NCBI GenBank assembly: GCA_007117775.1
Contig: SKFX01000192.1
Span: forward strand, 1-11,069
Length of the DNA: 11,069 bases
Direction: 5' to 3'
Source of the DNA: Ilumatobacteraceae bacterium
GTDB lineage: Bacteria > Actinomycetota > Acidimicrobiia > Acidimicrobiales > Ilumatobacteraceae
Part shown: positions 1 through 6,371 of the stretch, one piece after another
Layout: each line of letters begins with the position of its first letter
Position numbering within the stretch: position 1 is the stretch's first letter
The notes under the pieces: model-generated
What the model was told of the DNA's origin: nothing
What the model saw: the letters and a program-made list of their open reading frames with translations, nothing else
Databases searched by the model: none
Position numbers and translations under genes: made by a program

Positions 1-2015
1 GCACGATCGGCCGGCACCATCCGGCCGTCGGCCAGCACCAGGCCAAACAGCGTGACGCGCTCTGGGACCATGGCGCGCCGCGTCGACGCGTCCCAGCGCG
101 GCTCACCGAACGAGCGCTTGACGAGATGGGCGCCGAGTGATTCAGCCCAGCCGGGTTGAATGACTGCCAGGCGACGGGCGCGCAGGCGGTCGGTCTCCAC
201 CAGTTCGGTCGCCACCACCCAGCGCGCCGAGCGCGACACCGCAGATCCCGGTGCGACGACGAAACGCGAGCCACGCGCGCCCGAGTATTCGCGCCCGGGG
301 GTGTCATGGGTGCCGACCTGGGACAGATGTCCCGCCAGCACGGCGCGGTGCACATGGTCGGGATGCGCCTCGGTGGTGCCGGTGGTGATCCCGATCGACG
401 CCGCGGCGCGGCGCAGTTGACGATAGAGGTCCTGCCATTCACGAATCCGCACCACATGCAAGAACTCGGCCCGGCACATCCGTCGGAACGATGACGAGGA
501 GCGCTGGCGAGACTCGGCGCGCAGATGATCCCAGAGCGCCACCACCCCCAACAGATCCGACCCGTCGACCTTGAAGCGCGCATGCAACGCCTCGGCGGCG
601 CCGCGGCGCTCGACCGGGAAGTCGCGCACATCGCGGATCGACAGCGCCGCGGCGATGACGAGCACCTCGCGCACACAGTCGAGTCGATCGGCCTCGAGGA
701 TCATGCGTCCGAGGCGCGGATCGACCGGCAGACGCGCCAGGCGCCTGCCGGTCCGCGTCAGGCCGCCATCGGCGCCGAATGCGCCGAGTTCATGCAACAG
801 CACCTCACCGTCACGCCAGGCAGCGCGGTCGGGTGCCTCCAGGAAGCCGAAGCGGGCCGGGTCGCCGAGGCCCATCGAGGTCATCTGCAAGATGACCGCA
901 GCGAGGTTGGTGCGCAGGATCTCGGGTTCGGTGAATTCGGGCCGTTCATCGAACGACTCCTCGGAGTACAACCGGATGCAGACCCCGGGCCCGATGCGAC
1001 CGCAGCGTCCGGCGCGCTGATTCGCGGACGCCTGGGAGATCTCCTCGATCGGCAGTCGCTGGACCTTGAGGCGGCGGCTGAAGCGTGAGATGCGGGCCAG
1101 ACCGGTGTCGATGACGGCGCGCACCCCCGGCACCGTCACCGAGGTCTCAGCGACATTGGTGGCCACGATGATGCGACGCTCTTGTCCAGACGGTGAGAAC
1201 ACCCGCTGCTGTTCGCCGGCCGACAGCCGGGCATACAGCGCCAGCACCTCGACCCCGCGCGGCGCGAACTGCGCGTTCAATGCGTCGGTGGCATCACGGA
1301 TCTCGCGTTCGCCGCTGACGAACACCAGCACATCGCCGGGTACGGCCGCGAACAGCTCCTCGGCGGCCTCACAGATCGCCTGGGCCTGATCGATCTCGTC
1401 GACCGGCCGGTAGCGGACCTCGACCGGATGGCTGCGCCCGCCGATCTCGACCACCGGGGCCGGGGTGCCATCCGCGCCGGCGAAATGCGCGGCGAAGCGT
1501 TCGGTGTCGATGGTCGCGGACGTGATGATCAGCTTCAGGTCACGGCGGAGGGCCAGCAACCCGTGCAGATGCCCGAGCAACAGGTCGATGTTGAGGCTGC
1601 GTTCATGGGCCTCATCGATGATCAGGGTGTCATAGCGTTCCAGTAGTGGATCGCGGGCCAACTCGGCGAGCAGGATGCCATCGGTCATGACCGACACCCG
1701 CGTCGCGTCACCGACACGGTCGTCGAAACGCACCGCGAAGCCGACCTCGGCACCGAGGGGCACCTCACATTCACTGGCGAGGCGGGCCGCGATGGTGCGC
1801 GCCGCCACCCGACGGGGCTGGGTGTGGCCGATCATCGGTCCACCGGGCGCACCGCGGCCCGCTGCGAGCGCGATCTTGGGCAACTGGGTGGATTTGCCTG
1901 ATCCGGTCTCACCGGCGACGACGACCACCTGATGGTCCTCGATCATGCGCCGCAGATCGTCGGCGACGGCCGAGATCGGCAGGTCGGGCGGATACTCCAG
2001 GCGCAGAGCCGCCAC
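1..2015 (-). CDS. hrpA: HrpA-type DEAH-box ATP-dependent RNA helicase, C-terminus cut by window start
   Basis: ATP-dependent 3'-5' RNA helicase of the DEAH/HrpA family, acting on RNA or ribosome-bound mRNA in the cytoplasm. The minus-strand frame is open from a GTG at 2015 to position 3 (671 codons; the family is usually about 1,300 aa, so roughly half is missing). Walker A GETGSGKST lies at residues 35-43, the HrpA-typical IGHTQPRR follows, DEAH is at 134-137, the SAT motif soon after, and motif VI QRAGRCGR at 333-340. The last visible residues (RSFGEPRWD, then ERVTLFGL) match the conserved HrpA segment after the winged-helix/ratchet part, which separates it from HrpB. GTG was chosen because the protein then opens with the usual 'LEYPPDLPIS' lead-in to the Walker region; no good Shine-Dalgarno precedes it. 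It diverges from the thioesterase gene with only 17 bp between starts. Confidence 0.93.
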   Translation of the reverse strand, partial: MAALRLEYPPDLPISAVADDLRRMIEDHQVVVVAGETGSGKSTQLPKIALAAGRGAPGGPMIGHTQPRRVAARTIAARLASECEVPLGAEVGFAVRFDDRVGDATRVSVMTDGILLAELARDPLLERYDTLIIDEAHERSLNIDLLLGHLHGLLALRRDLKLIITSATIDTERFAAHFAGADGTPAPVVEIGGRSHPVEVRYRPVDEIDQAQAICEAAEELFAAVPGDVLVFVSGEREIRDATDALNAQFAPRGVEVLALYARLSAGEQQRVFSPSGQERRIIVATNVAETSVTVPGVRAVIDTGLARISRFSRRLKVQRLPIEEISQASANQRAGRCGRIGPGVCIRLYSEESFDERPEFTEPEILRTNLAAVILQMTSMGLGDPARFGFLEAPDRAAWRDGEVLLHELGAFGADGGLTRTGRRLARLPVDPRLGRMILEADRLDCVREVLVIAAALSIRDVRDFPVERRGAAEALHARFKVDGSDLLGVVALWDHLRAESRQRSSSSFRRMCRAEFLHVVRIREWQDLYRQLRRAAASIGITTGTTEAHPDHVHRAVLAGHLSQVGTHDTPGREYSGARGSRFVVAPGSAVSRSARWVVATELVETDRLRARRLAVIQPGWAESLGAHLVKRSFGEPRWDASTRRAMVPERVTLFGLVLADGRMVPADR

Positions 2016-2017
2016 GC

Positions 2018-2023
2018 TACCGT
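2018..2023 (+). promoter_or_regulatory. Possible -10 box (TACCGT) for the thioesterase gene
   Basis: TACCGT fits the actinobacterial TANNNT -10 pattern and lies 9 nt before the ATG at 2033. No convincing ribosome site precedes that ATG, so a leaderless or near-leaderless transcript is possible. The spacing is less ideal than at the two other candidate boxes, so this is a weak inference. Confidence 0.3.
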
Positions 2024-2032
2024 GCCAGAGAC

Positions 2033-2761
2033 ATGGAGATGATCGCCGTACCCGCACATGGTCGGGTGTTCTCAGCGCAGCGTCGGGTGCGTCTCGGCGA
2101 TATCACCACCACCGGCCGGCTGCGCCTCGACGCGCTGGCGCGCTATCTCCAGGACGTCTCCAATGACGACACCGCCGACAGCGGCCTCACCGATCCCTGG
2201 GACTGGCTGGTTCGCCGCACCGAGATCGTCGTGGAGGCCTGGCCGCGCCTCGATGACCTGGTGACGCTCACCACCTTCTGCGGCGGCCTCGGGCCACGCT
2301 GGGCCGAACGGCGGGTACAGGTGGTGTCAGCGTCCGGCGCGGGCATCGACGCCGCCACGATCTGGGTGTCGATGGATCGCGACACCGGCCGGCCGCGGCC
2401 ACTGAGTGACTCGTTCCATGAGATCTTCGCCGCGACCGCGCGCGGTCGAAGGGTCTCGGCGCGCCTCGACACCCCAGAGATCGGCGACAATCACGAGTCA
2501 CTCGCGTGGTCGGTGCGAGCCAGTGATCTCGATGTGCTCGGCCATGTCAACAACACCAACTACTGGGCCGGCGTCGAAGAGCTGCTGCATCTTGACCATG
2601 ATCTCGGTACGGATCCAGATCTGCCGCTGACGGCGCGCCTCGGGTTCATCACCCCGATCGAGGCCGACGATCGTGTCGAGATCGTCCACGACGGCGCACA
2701 GCTGTGGTTCCGCAACCTCGACGACGCGACGGTGCACGCGGCGGGGGTGGTGACTCGTTGA
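2033..2761 (+). CDS. Acyl-ACP thioesterase-like double hot-dog protein (FatA/FatB family)
   Basis: A 242-aa protein predicted to hydrolyse acyl-ACP or acyl-CoA thioesters in the cytoplasm. Two hot-dog repeats are visible. The first (about 10-130) has RLGDITTTGRLRLDALARYLQ, i.e. the sheet-to-long-helix start of a FatA-like domain. The second (about 155-235) carries SDLDVLGHVNN at 164-174, the family's 'D-x-N-x-HVNN' block. D167 and H171 are present, but the position that is Asn in plant FatA/FatB is Leu169, a change worth noting for activity. The length matches compact bacterial members rather than plant enzymes with transit peptides. Start: ATG at 2033; an in-frame ATG at 2039 is an alternative and neither has a clear Shine-Dalgarno. 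It is followed 24 bp later by the SRPBCC gene, which seems to have its own promoter. The substrate cannot be told from sequence. Confidence 0.85.
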   Translation: MEMIAVPAHGRVFSAQRRVRLGDITTTGRLRLDALARYLQDVSNDDTADSGLTDPWDWLVRRTEIVVEAWPRLDDLVTLTTFCGGLGPRWAERRVQVVSASGAGIDAATIWVSMDRDTGRPRPLSDSFHEIFAATARGRRVSARLDTPEIGDNHESLAWSVRASDLDVLGHVNNTNYWAGVEELLHLDHDLGTDPDLPLTARLGFITPIEADDRVEIVHDGAQLWFRNLDDATVHAAGVVTR

Positions 2762-2772
2762 GGTGCCGGCAC

Positions 2773-2778
2773 TAACGT
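2773..2778 (+). promoter_or_regulatory. Candidate -10 box (TAACGT) giving a leaderless SRPBCC transcript
   Basis: TAACGT matches TANNNT and is followed by exactly 7 nt before the ATG at 2786, the arrangement of leaderless actinobacterial genes where transcription starts at the A of ATG. No Shine-Dalgarno lies in the 24-bp gap after the thioesterase stop. The same TANNNT-N7-ATG layout recurs before the TetR gene at 6169. Confidence 0.5.
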
Positions 2779-2785
2779 CATCGCG

Positions 2786-3199
2786 ATGCCCCTCGGGTCG
2801 GTCCGCTACGAACGCGTCATCGCTGCCAGCGCCGATGACGTCTGGGCACTCATCGGCCGCCCCGAACGTCTCCATGACTGGTTCCCGGGCATCACCGCCT
2901 GTTCGGTCGAGGGGAACCGGCGTGAGATCACGCTGCAGTCCGGTCTCAGCCTGCCCGAGGAGATCACCGTGCTCGATGACCGGCTGCGCCGGTTCCAGTA
3001 TCGGATCGACTCACCGTTCTTCCCCTATCACCGCGGCACCATCGACGTGATCGCGCTCAGCGACACCTCATGTGCCGTGATGTATGCCACCGACTGTGAT
3101 CCGCGCACGATGGCGCTCGTCATCGGCGCCGCCGCGGCCGCCGGACTCGACCGTCTCACCGAGATCTTCCCGACCCCGATCTTCCCGACACCGGAGTAA
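2786..3199 (+). CDS. SRPBCC (START/Bet v1-like) family protein
   Basis: A 137-aa soluble protein with the helix-grip fold used to bind hydrophobic ligands, in the polyketide cyclase/dehydrase-like branch. The N-terminal strand-helix block RYERVIAASADDVWALIGRPE (residues 7-27) followed by 'LHDWFPGI' is the classic SRPBCC opening, with the conserved Trp after the first helices. The middle is a run of alternating beta strands (REITLQSG, EEITVLDD, FQYRIDSP) and the last 30 residues form an Ala-rich helix, as expected. The C-terminus ends with a small Pro-rich repeat (IFPTPIFPTPE). No catalytic residues can be assigned; it may bind or cyclise a ligand. Its stop codon at 3197-3199 directly follows the GGAG ribosome site of the downstream sulfatase, so the two are almost certainly co-transcribed. 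Confidence 0.85.
   Translation: MPLGSVRYERVIAASADDVWALIGRPERLHDWFPGITACSVEGNRREITLQSGLSLPEEITVLDDRLRRFQYRIDSPFFPYHRGTIDVIALSDTSCAVMYATDCDPRTMALVIGAAAAAGLDRLTEIFPTPIFPTPE
3193..3196 (+). promoter_or_regulatory. Shine-Dalgarno (GGAG) of the sulfatase gene
   Basis: GGAG lies 7 nt before the ATG at 3204 and inside the last codons of the SRPBCC gene. It decides the sulfatase start over longer upstream in-frame options, and implies that translation of the two genes is coupled. Confidence 0.75.
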
Positions 3200-3203
3200 C
3201 GCC

Positions 3204-4721
3204 ATGGGCCGACGCATCTTGTTCATCACCTCTGATCAGCAGCGCTATGACACCCTCGGCTGCAATGGTGGCACCCTGGCGCGCACCCCGACACTGGACC
3301 GCCTGGCGGCCGAGGGCCTGCGCTATGAGCGTGCCATCCCCCAATCGGTGGTCTGCATGCCGTCGCGCTCGACGATGCTCACCGGCCAGTATCCGAGCAC
3401 GCACGGGGTGTGGATGAACGGTGTCGCACTGCCAGACGACGCCCCGTCGGTCGCCGATGACCTGCACGCCGCGGGTTATCGCACCGGTCTGATCGGCAAA
3501 CCGCATTTCGAGCCGTTCATGGACCCGTTCATGCGCTTCGCCCAGAACCGGCTGTCGCGCGACGGACTCAACGGCACCTACCGCGGCTTCGAGCATCTCG
3601 AGTTCGCCACCCATGGGGCGCGTGGCCCGCTTCACTATGCCGATTGGCTGCTGCGCGAACATCCCGAGGCTGCCGGATGGTTCTATCCGGTGCTCGATGG
3701 CGCCCTCGAGGTCAACGCCATGGGCGGCGGTGACACCGGGGCGCCACAGGTGTGGGCCAATCAGGTGCCGCGCGAGTGGTATCACACCGACTGGGTGGCC
3801 GATCGCACCATTTCCTGGTTGGACTCACTCGACACCGACGATGACTGGTTCTGCTGGATGAGCTTCCCGGATCCGCACCATCCCTGGGACCCGCCGGCGT
3901 CAGAGGTGGGCCGCATCGACTGGCGCGACGTGCCGCTGCCGGCGGGCTATCCGACCGATGCCGAGACACGCGAACGAATCCTCGATGCCAAACCCCGTCA
4001 TTGGGGGGCGTGGTATCGCGGCGAGGTGGTCTCCAACTACGAGGCACCCCTCGATTGGGTGCCGGCCACGTTGACCCCGGATCAGATCCGTGAGGTCAAT
4101 GCGCTCAATGCCGTCGAGGTGGAACTGATCGACGAGGCCATCGCCCGGGTGCTCACCGCGATCGAGGCGCGCGGCTGGTCAGAGGACGTCGACATCATCT
4201 TCACCACCGACCACGGTGAACTGCAGGGAGATTTCGGGCTGCTGTTCAAGGGCCCCTATCACGTGGATGGTCTCATGCGCCTGCCGCTCATCTGGCGGCC
4301 GGCGCCGAGCGCGAACATCGCGCCACAGGTGATCGAACGTCCGGTCGGCCTCATCGATCTGGTGCCGACGTTCACCGCCATCGCCGGGATCGACACACCC
4401 GAGACCGCCGAGGGTGCGGTGCTGCCGGTCAAGGACACCGATCCGGTGGCGCCGTGTCAGGAACGGGTCTTGACCGAATGGGATTCGGTGCTGTTCGGCG
4501 TCGAGGTGCATCTGCGCACCATCACCCGCGACGGCTGGGTGTGCACCTGGGTGGACGGAGACCACGGCGAGCTGTACCACCTCGCCGATGACCCGCTGCA
4601 ACAGCACAACCGCTGGGATGACCCGGCACTGGCGTCGGTCCGCGATGATCTCCTGGCCGATCTGTGGGACCATCAGCCGGCGATGGTGTCCCCGCTGCCG
4701 CGGGTCCAAGCGCCGGTCTGA
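3204..4721 (+). CDS. Sulfatase-family hydrolase (formylglycine type; sulfatase or phosphonate monoesterase)
   Basis: A 505-aa member of the alkaline phosphatase superfamily that should cleave a sulfate ester or a phosphonate/phosphate mono- or diester. All key positions are visible: D11 and Q12 (metal) in ITSDQQ; C51-M-P-S-R55, the CxPSR signal that a formylglycine-generating enzyme oxidises to the catalytic formylglycine; K99 and H101 in GKPHF; D336-H337 (metal) in TTDHGE; K349 and H353 in FKGPYH. The Asp/Gln plus Asp/His metal set resembles the phosphonate monoester hydrolase/choline-sulfatase-like branch rather than classic arylsulfatases; this is inference. The length fits. There is no signal peptide, so it should be cytoplasmic. 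No formylglycine-generating enzyme is in the window. An in-frame extension to 3084 is rejected, as it only reads through the SRPBCC gene. It ends 6 bp from the convergent nitroreductase gene. Substrate unknown. Confidence 0.93.
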   Translation: MGRRILFITSDQQRYDTLGCNGGTLARTPTLDRLAAEGLRYERAIPQSVVCMPSRSTMLTGQYPSTHGVWMNGVALPDDAPSVADDLHAAGYRTGLIGKPHFEPFMDPFMRFAQNRLSRDGLNGTYRGFEHLEFATHGARGPLHYADWLLREHPEAAGWFYPVLDGALEVNAMGGGDTGAPQVWANQVPREWYHTDWVADRTISWLDSLDTDDDWFCWMSFPDPHHPWDPPASEVGRIDWRDVPLPAGYPTDAETRERILDAKPRHWGAWYRGEVVSNYEAPLDWVPATLTPDQIREVNALNAVEVELIDEAIARVLTAIEARGWSEDVDIIFTTDHGELQGDFGLLFKGPYHVDGLMRLPLIWRPAPSANIAPQVIERPVGLIDLVPTFTAIAGIDTPETAEGAVLPVKDTDPVAPCQERVLTEWDSVLFGVEVHLRTITRDGWVCTWVDGDHGELYHLADDPLQQHNRWDDPALASVRDDLLADLWDHQPAMVSPLPRVQAPV

Positions 4722-4727
4722 TCAAGT

Positions 4728-5507
4728 TCAGCTCCAGCGGTCCCAGTGCAAGACGTCGTCGACGGGACGGCGCCGCACCGGCCCGAACCGGCCGAGCGGG
4801 TAACCGATCGGGATCAGGGCGTAGATGCCGTGGTCACGCGGCACCCCGAGCACCCGACGGAAATCCGCCTCGCGGAACAGATGCCAGATCGTGAGGGTGG
4901 CACCGAGACCATGGGCGCGCGCCGCCAACAGCAGGTTCTGCACCGCCGGATAGATACTGGACGCCTCGGGCAGAGAACTCGCTGCCAGACCGCCTCGCGC
5001 CAGGCGTGCGAGCCGCCGAGCCCCGAGATCGCGCGCCAACTCCACTCCGGCGCGCGGGCTGCGCAGTGCCGAGCCGGCACCGCTGCGCTGATAGCAGGCC
5101 GCGATGACGAGCGGGGTGTCGGCGAAATGCTCGGCCTGGTACTCGAGAGCGTCAGCCATACGGGCGTGGCGCTCATCGTCGACACCGGGCACCACCGTGC
5201 CCATCAGCGAGCGGTAGACGTCGACGACGTCCACCCACAATTCCGCGAGCCGGGCCATCTGGTCGCGGTCGGTGACCGCCACGAAGGCGTGATGCTGGGC
5301 ATCGGAGCCGCTCGGGGCCCAGGTGGCGGCGCGCACAAGGTCCTCGATGATCGGAACCGGCACCGGATCGGGTTTGAGTCGGCGCATGGCCCGCATGGTG
5401 GCCAGCACATCCATGATCGGCGCATCGGCACCGACGGGGGCCTCGAAGCCGGCCGGCCGCGACAGTTCGGTGGCCTCGGCGCGCTCGGGCCCGCGGCGAT
5501 TGGCCAT
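4728..5507 (-). CDS. FMN-dependent nitroreductase family protein
   Basis: A 259-aa flavoprotein expected to reduce nitro groups, quinones or activated C=C bonds with NAD(P)H, or to act as a dehydrogenase, in the cytoplasm. The family opening RAMRRLKPDPVP (residues 39-50) supplies the arginines that hold the FMN phosphate; ATWAPSGSDAQHHAF (about 64-78) is the next FMN/dimer loop; NLLLAARAHGLGATLTIW is the conserved long helix; and IPIGYPLGRFGPVRR near the C-terminus is the closing FMN-contact block. Start: the ATG at 5507 overlaps the stop of the TetR gene as TGATG, which suggests coupled translation. An internal ATG at residue 32 would remove a 31-residue low-conservation extension and is a real alternative. 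The adjacent TetR is its probable regulator. The gene meets the sulfatase gene tail to tail with 6 bp between stops. Confidence 0.9.
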   Translation of the reverse strand: MANRRGPERAEATELSRPAGFEAPVGADAPIMDVLATMRAMRRLKPDPVPVPIIEDLVRAATWAPSGSDAQHHAFVAVTDRDQMARLAELWVDVVDVYRSLMGTVVPGVDDERHARMADALEYQAEHFADTPLVIAACYQRSGAGSALRSPRAGVELARDLGARRLARLARGGLAASSLPEASSIYPAVQNLLLAARAHGLGATLTIWHLFREADFRRVLGVPRDHGIYALIPIGYPLGRFGPVRRRPVDDVLHWDRWS

Positions 5508-6169
5508 CAGGATGTCTCGAACCCGGTGTTGGACGCCTTGTCGAACATCGTGAAGAGCACGGCGTTGCGGGTCATGGAATTCCACTCCTCATCGTCGGTG
5601 CGGGTATCGCCGACCTCGATGAGAGCACGGTTCCACAACTGCCCCATCATCCACATCGTGAACGTCGGCAGATGCAGATCGGCGCGCAGATACCCGCGGC
5701 GCTGGAACGGGGCGAACAGGGCGGTCATTTCCGAGATCACCTGATCCTGGAACTCAGCGATCTTGGCCTGCAGATGCGGCCGGGACTGGGTGGCACCCAA
5801 GACGTTGACCCGACGCAGACGCCATTCGGCCCATTCGGGGGCGAAGAAGGTGTCGAGGATCTCCTCAACCCCGGTACGGAACTGCTCCTGGGTCTCAGCG
5901 TTCTCGACACAGGCCCGCCAGGTGTCGACATCATGGCGCATCTTGCGCAGGAACCGCTCGAGTTGAGCGACCGCGATCAGGCCCTCGCGGTTGTCGAAGA
6001 ACCGGTACAGGGAGGTGATTGCCACGCCAACCTCATCGGCGAGCTCCTGCACGCGCAGGCCAGGTTCGCCGTGTTCATCGATGACCTGGATCGCCAATTC
6101 CAAGATCGCGTCGGCATTGGCCGAGCGGGATTCCCGTTCGAACACCGAGGCATCAGCAGCTTTGGTCAT
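5507..6169 (-). CDS. TetR/AcrR-family transcriptional regulator, paired with the nitroreductase
   Basis: A 220-aa one-domain-pair repressor. The N-terminal DNA-binding region has helix 1 at about 18-34 and the helix-turn-helix at about 39-58 (RVQELADEVGVAITSLYRFF) followed by the typical 'DNREGL'. The rest is an all-helical ligand and dimer domain too variable to name an effector; it has several Trp residues (WAEWRLRR, MWMMGQLW) that could line a hydrophobic pocket. The gene is first in an operon with the nitroreductase, whose ATG overlaps this stop by one base. A TAGGGT box sits 7 nt before the start, so the mRNA is probably leaderless and any operator in 6170-6371 could control it. It is divergent from a second TetR gene. 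Confidence 0.92.
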   Translation of the reverse strand: MTKAADASVFERESRSANADAILELAIQVIDEHGEPGLRVQELADEVGVAITSLYRFFDNREGLIAVAQLERFLRKMRHDVDTWRACVENAETQEQFRTGVEEILDTFFAPEWAEWRLRRVNVLGATQSRPHLQAKIAEFQDQVISEMTALFAPFQRRGYLRADLHLPTFTMWMMGQLWNRALIEVGDTRTDDEEWNSMTRNAVLFTMFDKASNTGFETS

Positions 6170-6176
6170 GTCATCG

Positions 6177-6182
6177 ACCCTA
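6177..6182 (-). promoter_or_regulatory. Candidate -10 box (TAGGGT) of the TetR-nitroreductase operon
   Basis: On the minus strand TAGGGT is followed by 7 nt and then the ATG at 6169. There is no Shine-Dalgarno in those 7 nt. This is the same layout as at 2773-2778, and points to a leaderless mRNA. Confidence 0.5.
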
Positions 6183-6247
6183 CCAACACGTCGCTGGACC
6201 CCGCCGATTCCAGCCGACCGGTACGCGACCGATGCCGGATCAGATCA

Positions 6248-6274
6248 ATTACTGTAGCGGCATTTAACAGTGAT
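6248..6274. repeat. Imperfect inverted repeat, candidate TetR operator
   Basis: ATTACTGT (6248-6255) and ACAGTGAT (6267-6274) are inverted copies with one mismatch, 11 nt apart and 19 bp centre to centre, about two helical turns. This is a reasonable size and spacing for a TetR-dimer site, but no known consensus was matched. Confidence 0.4.
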
Positions 6275-6290
6275 GAAATTCTGCAAACCG

Positions 6291-6316
6291 GCGAAGTCCA
6301 ATTCGCCATTTGCGAA
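6291..6316. repeat. GCGAA/TTCGC alternating inverted repeats
   Basis: GCGAA (6291-6295), TTCGC (6302-6306) and GCGAA (6312-6316) alternate in orientation with 6- and 5-nt spacers, so the middle element can pair with either neighbour. They lie about 55-80 bp before the second TetR start and could be half-sites for a dimeric regulator. Confidence 0.35.
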
Positions 6317-6326
6317 CAAATGAAGT

Positions 6327-6344
6327 AAGGTTTCGAAAAGCCTT
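6327..6344. repeat. TTTCGAAA palindrome with outer AAGG/CCTT arms
   Basis: A perfect 8-bp palindrome TTTCGAAA (6331-6338) is flanked by AAGG (6327-6330) and CCTT (6341-6344), with a 2-nt asymmetry. It begins about 30-45 bp before the plus-strand TetR start, where a self-repressing operator would block transcription. Confidence 0.3.
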
Positions 6345-6371
6345 TAGCGGGAATGGCGAGAAAGAGCGGCG

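Larger units (their letters stand above)
6170..6371. promoter_or_regulatory. Divergent intergenic region between two TetR genes
   Basis: This 202-bp gap, the longest in the window, is noticeably richer in A and T than its surroundings from about 6240 on, as expected of a promoter/operator zone. It holds a leaderless-type -10 for the minus-strand TetR (6177-6182), a possible -10 (TAAGGT, 6326-6331) for the plus-strand TetR, and three sets of inverted repeats listed separately. No short gene with a ribosome site was found in it. Confidence 0.7.

Noticed and set aside
156..1088. Plus-strand open frames over the helicase (156-494, 525-1088)
   Set aside because: The minus strand here encodes conserved HrpA motifs in one frame; these are shadows of low-complexity Arg/Ala composition.
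3084..3203. In-frame 40-codon N-terminal extension of the sulfatase
   Set aside because: It lies inside the SRPBCC gene, is Arg/Ser/Pro-rich shadow sequence, and the GGAG before 3204 gives a proper start right before the conserved ITSDQQ block.
5508..5585. Upstream extension of the nitroreductase to 5585
   Set aside because: It would read through the end of the TetR gene in another frame; the TGATG overlap start is far more economical.
4746..5744. 332-codon plus-strand open frame
   Set aside because: It is antisense to the nitroreductase and the TetR C-terminus, has no recognisable domain or ribosome site, and reflects the GC-rich third-position shadow.
5672..6328. 218-codon plus-strand open frame
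   Set aside because: It is antisense to the first TetR gene and ends inside the promoter region; there is no ribosome site or domain.
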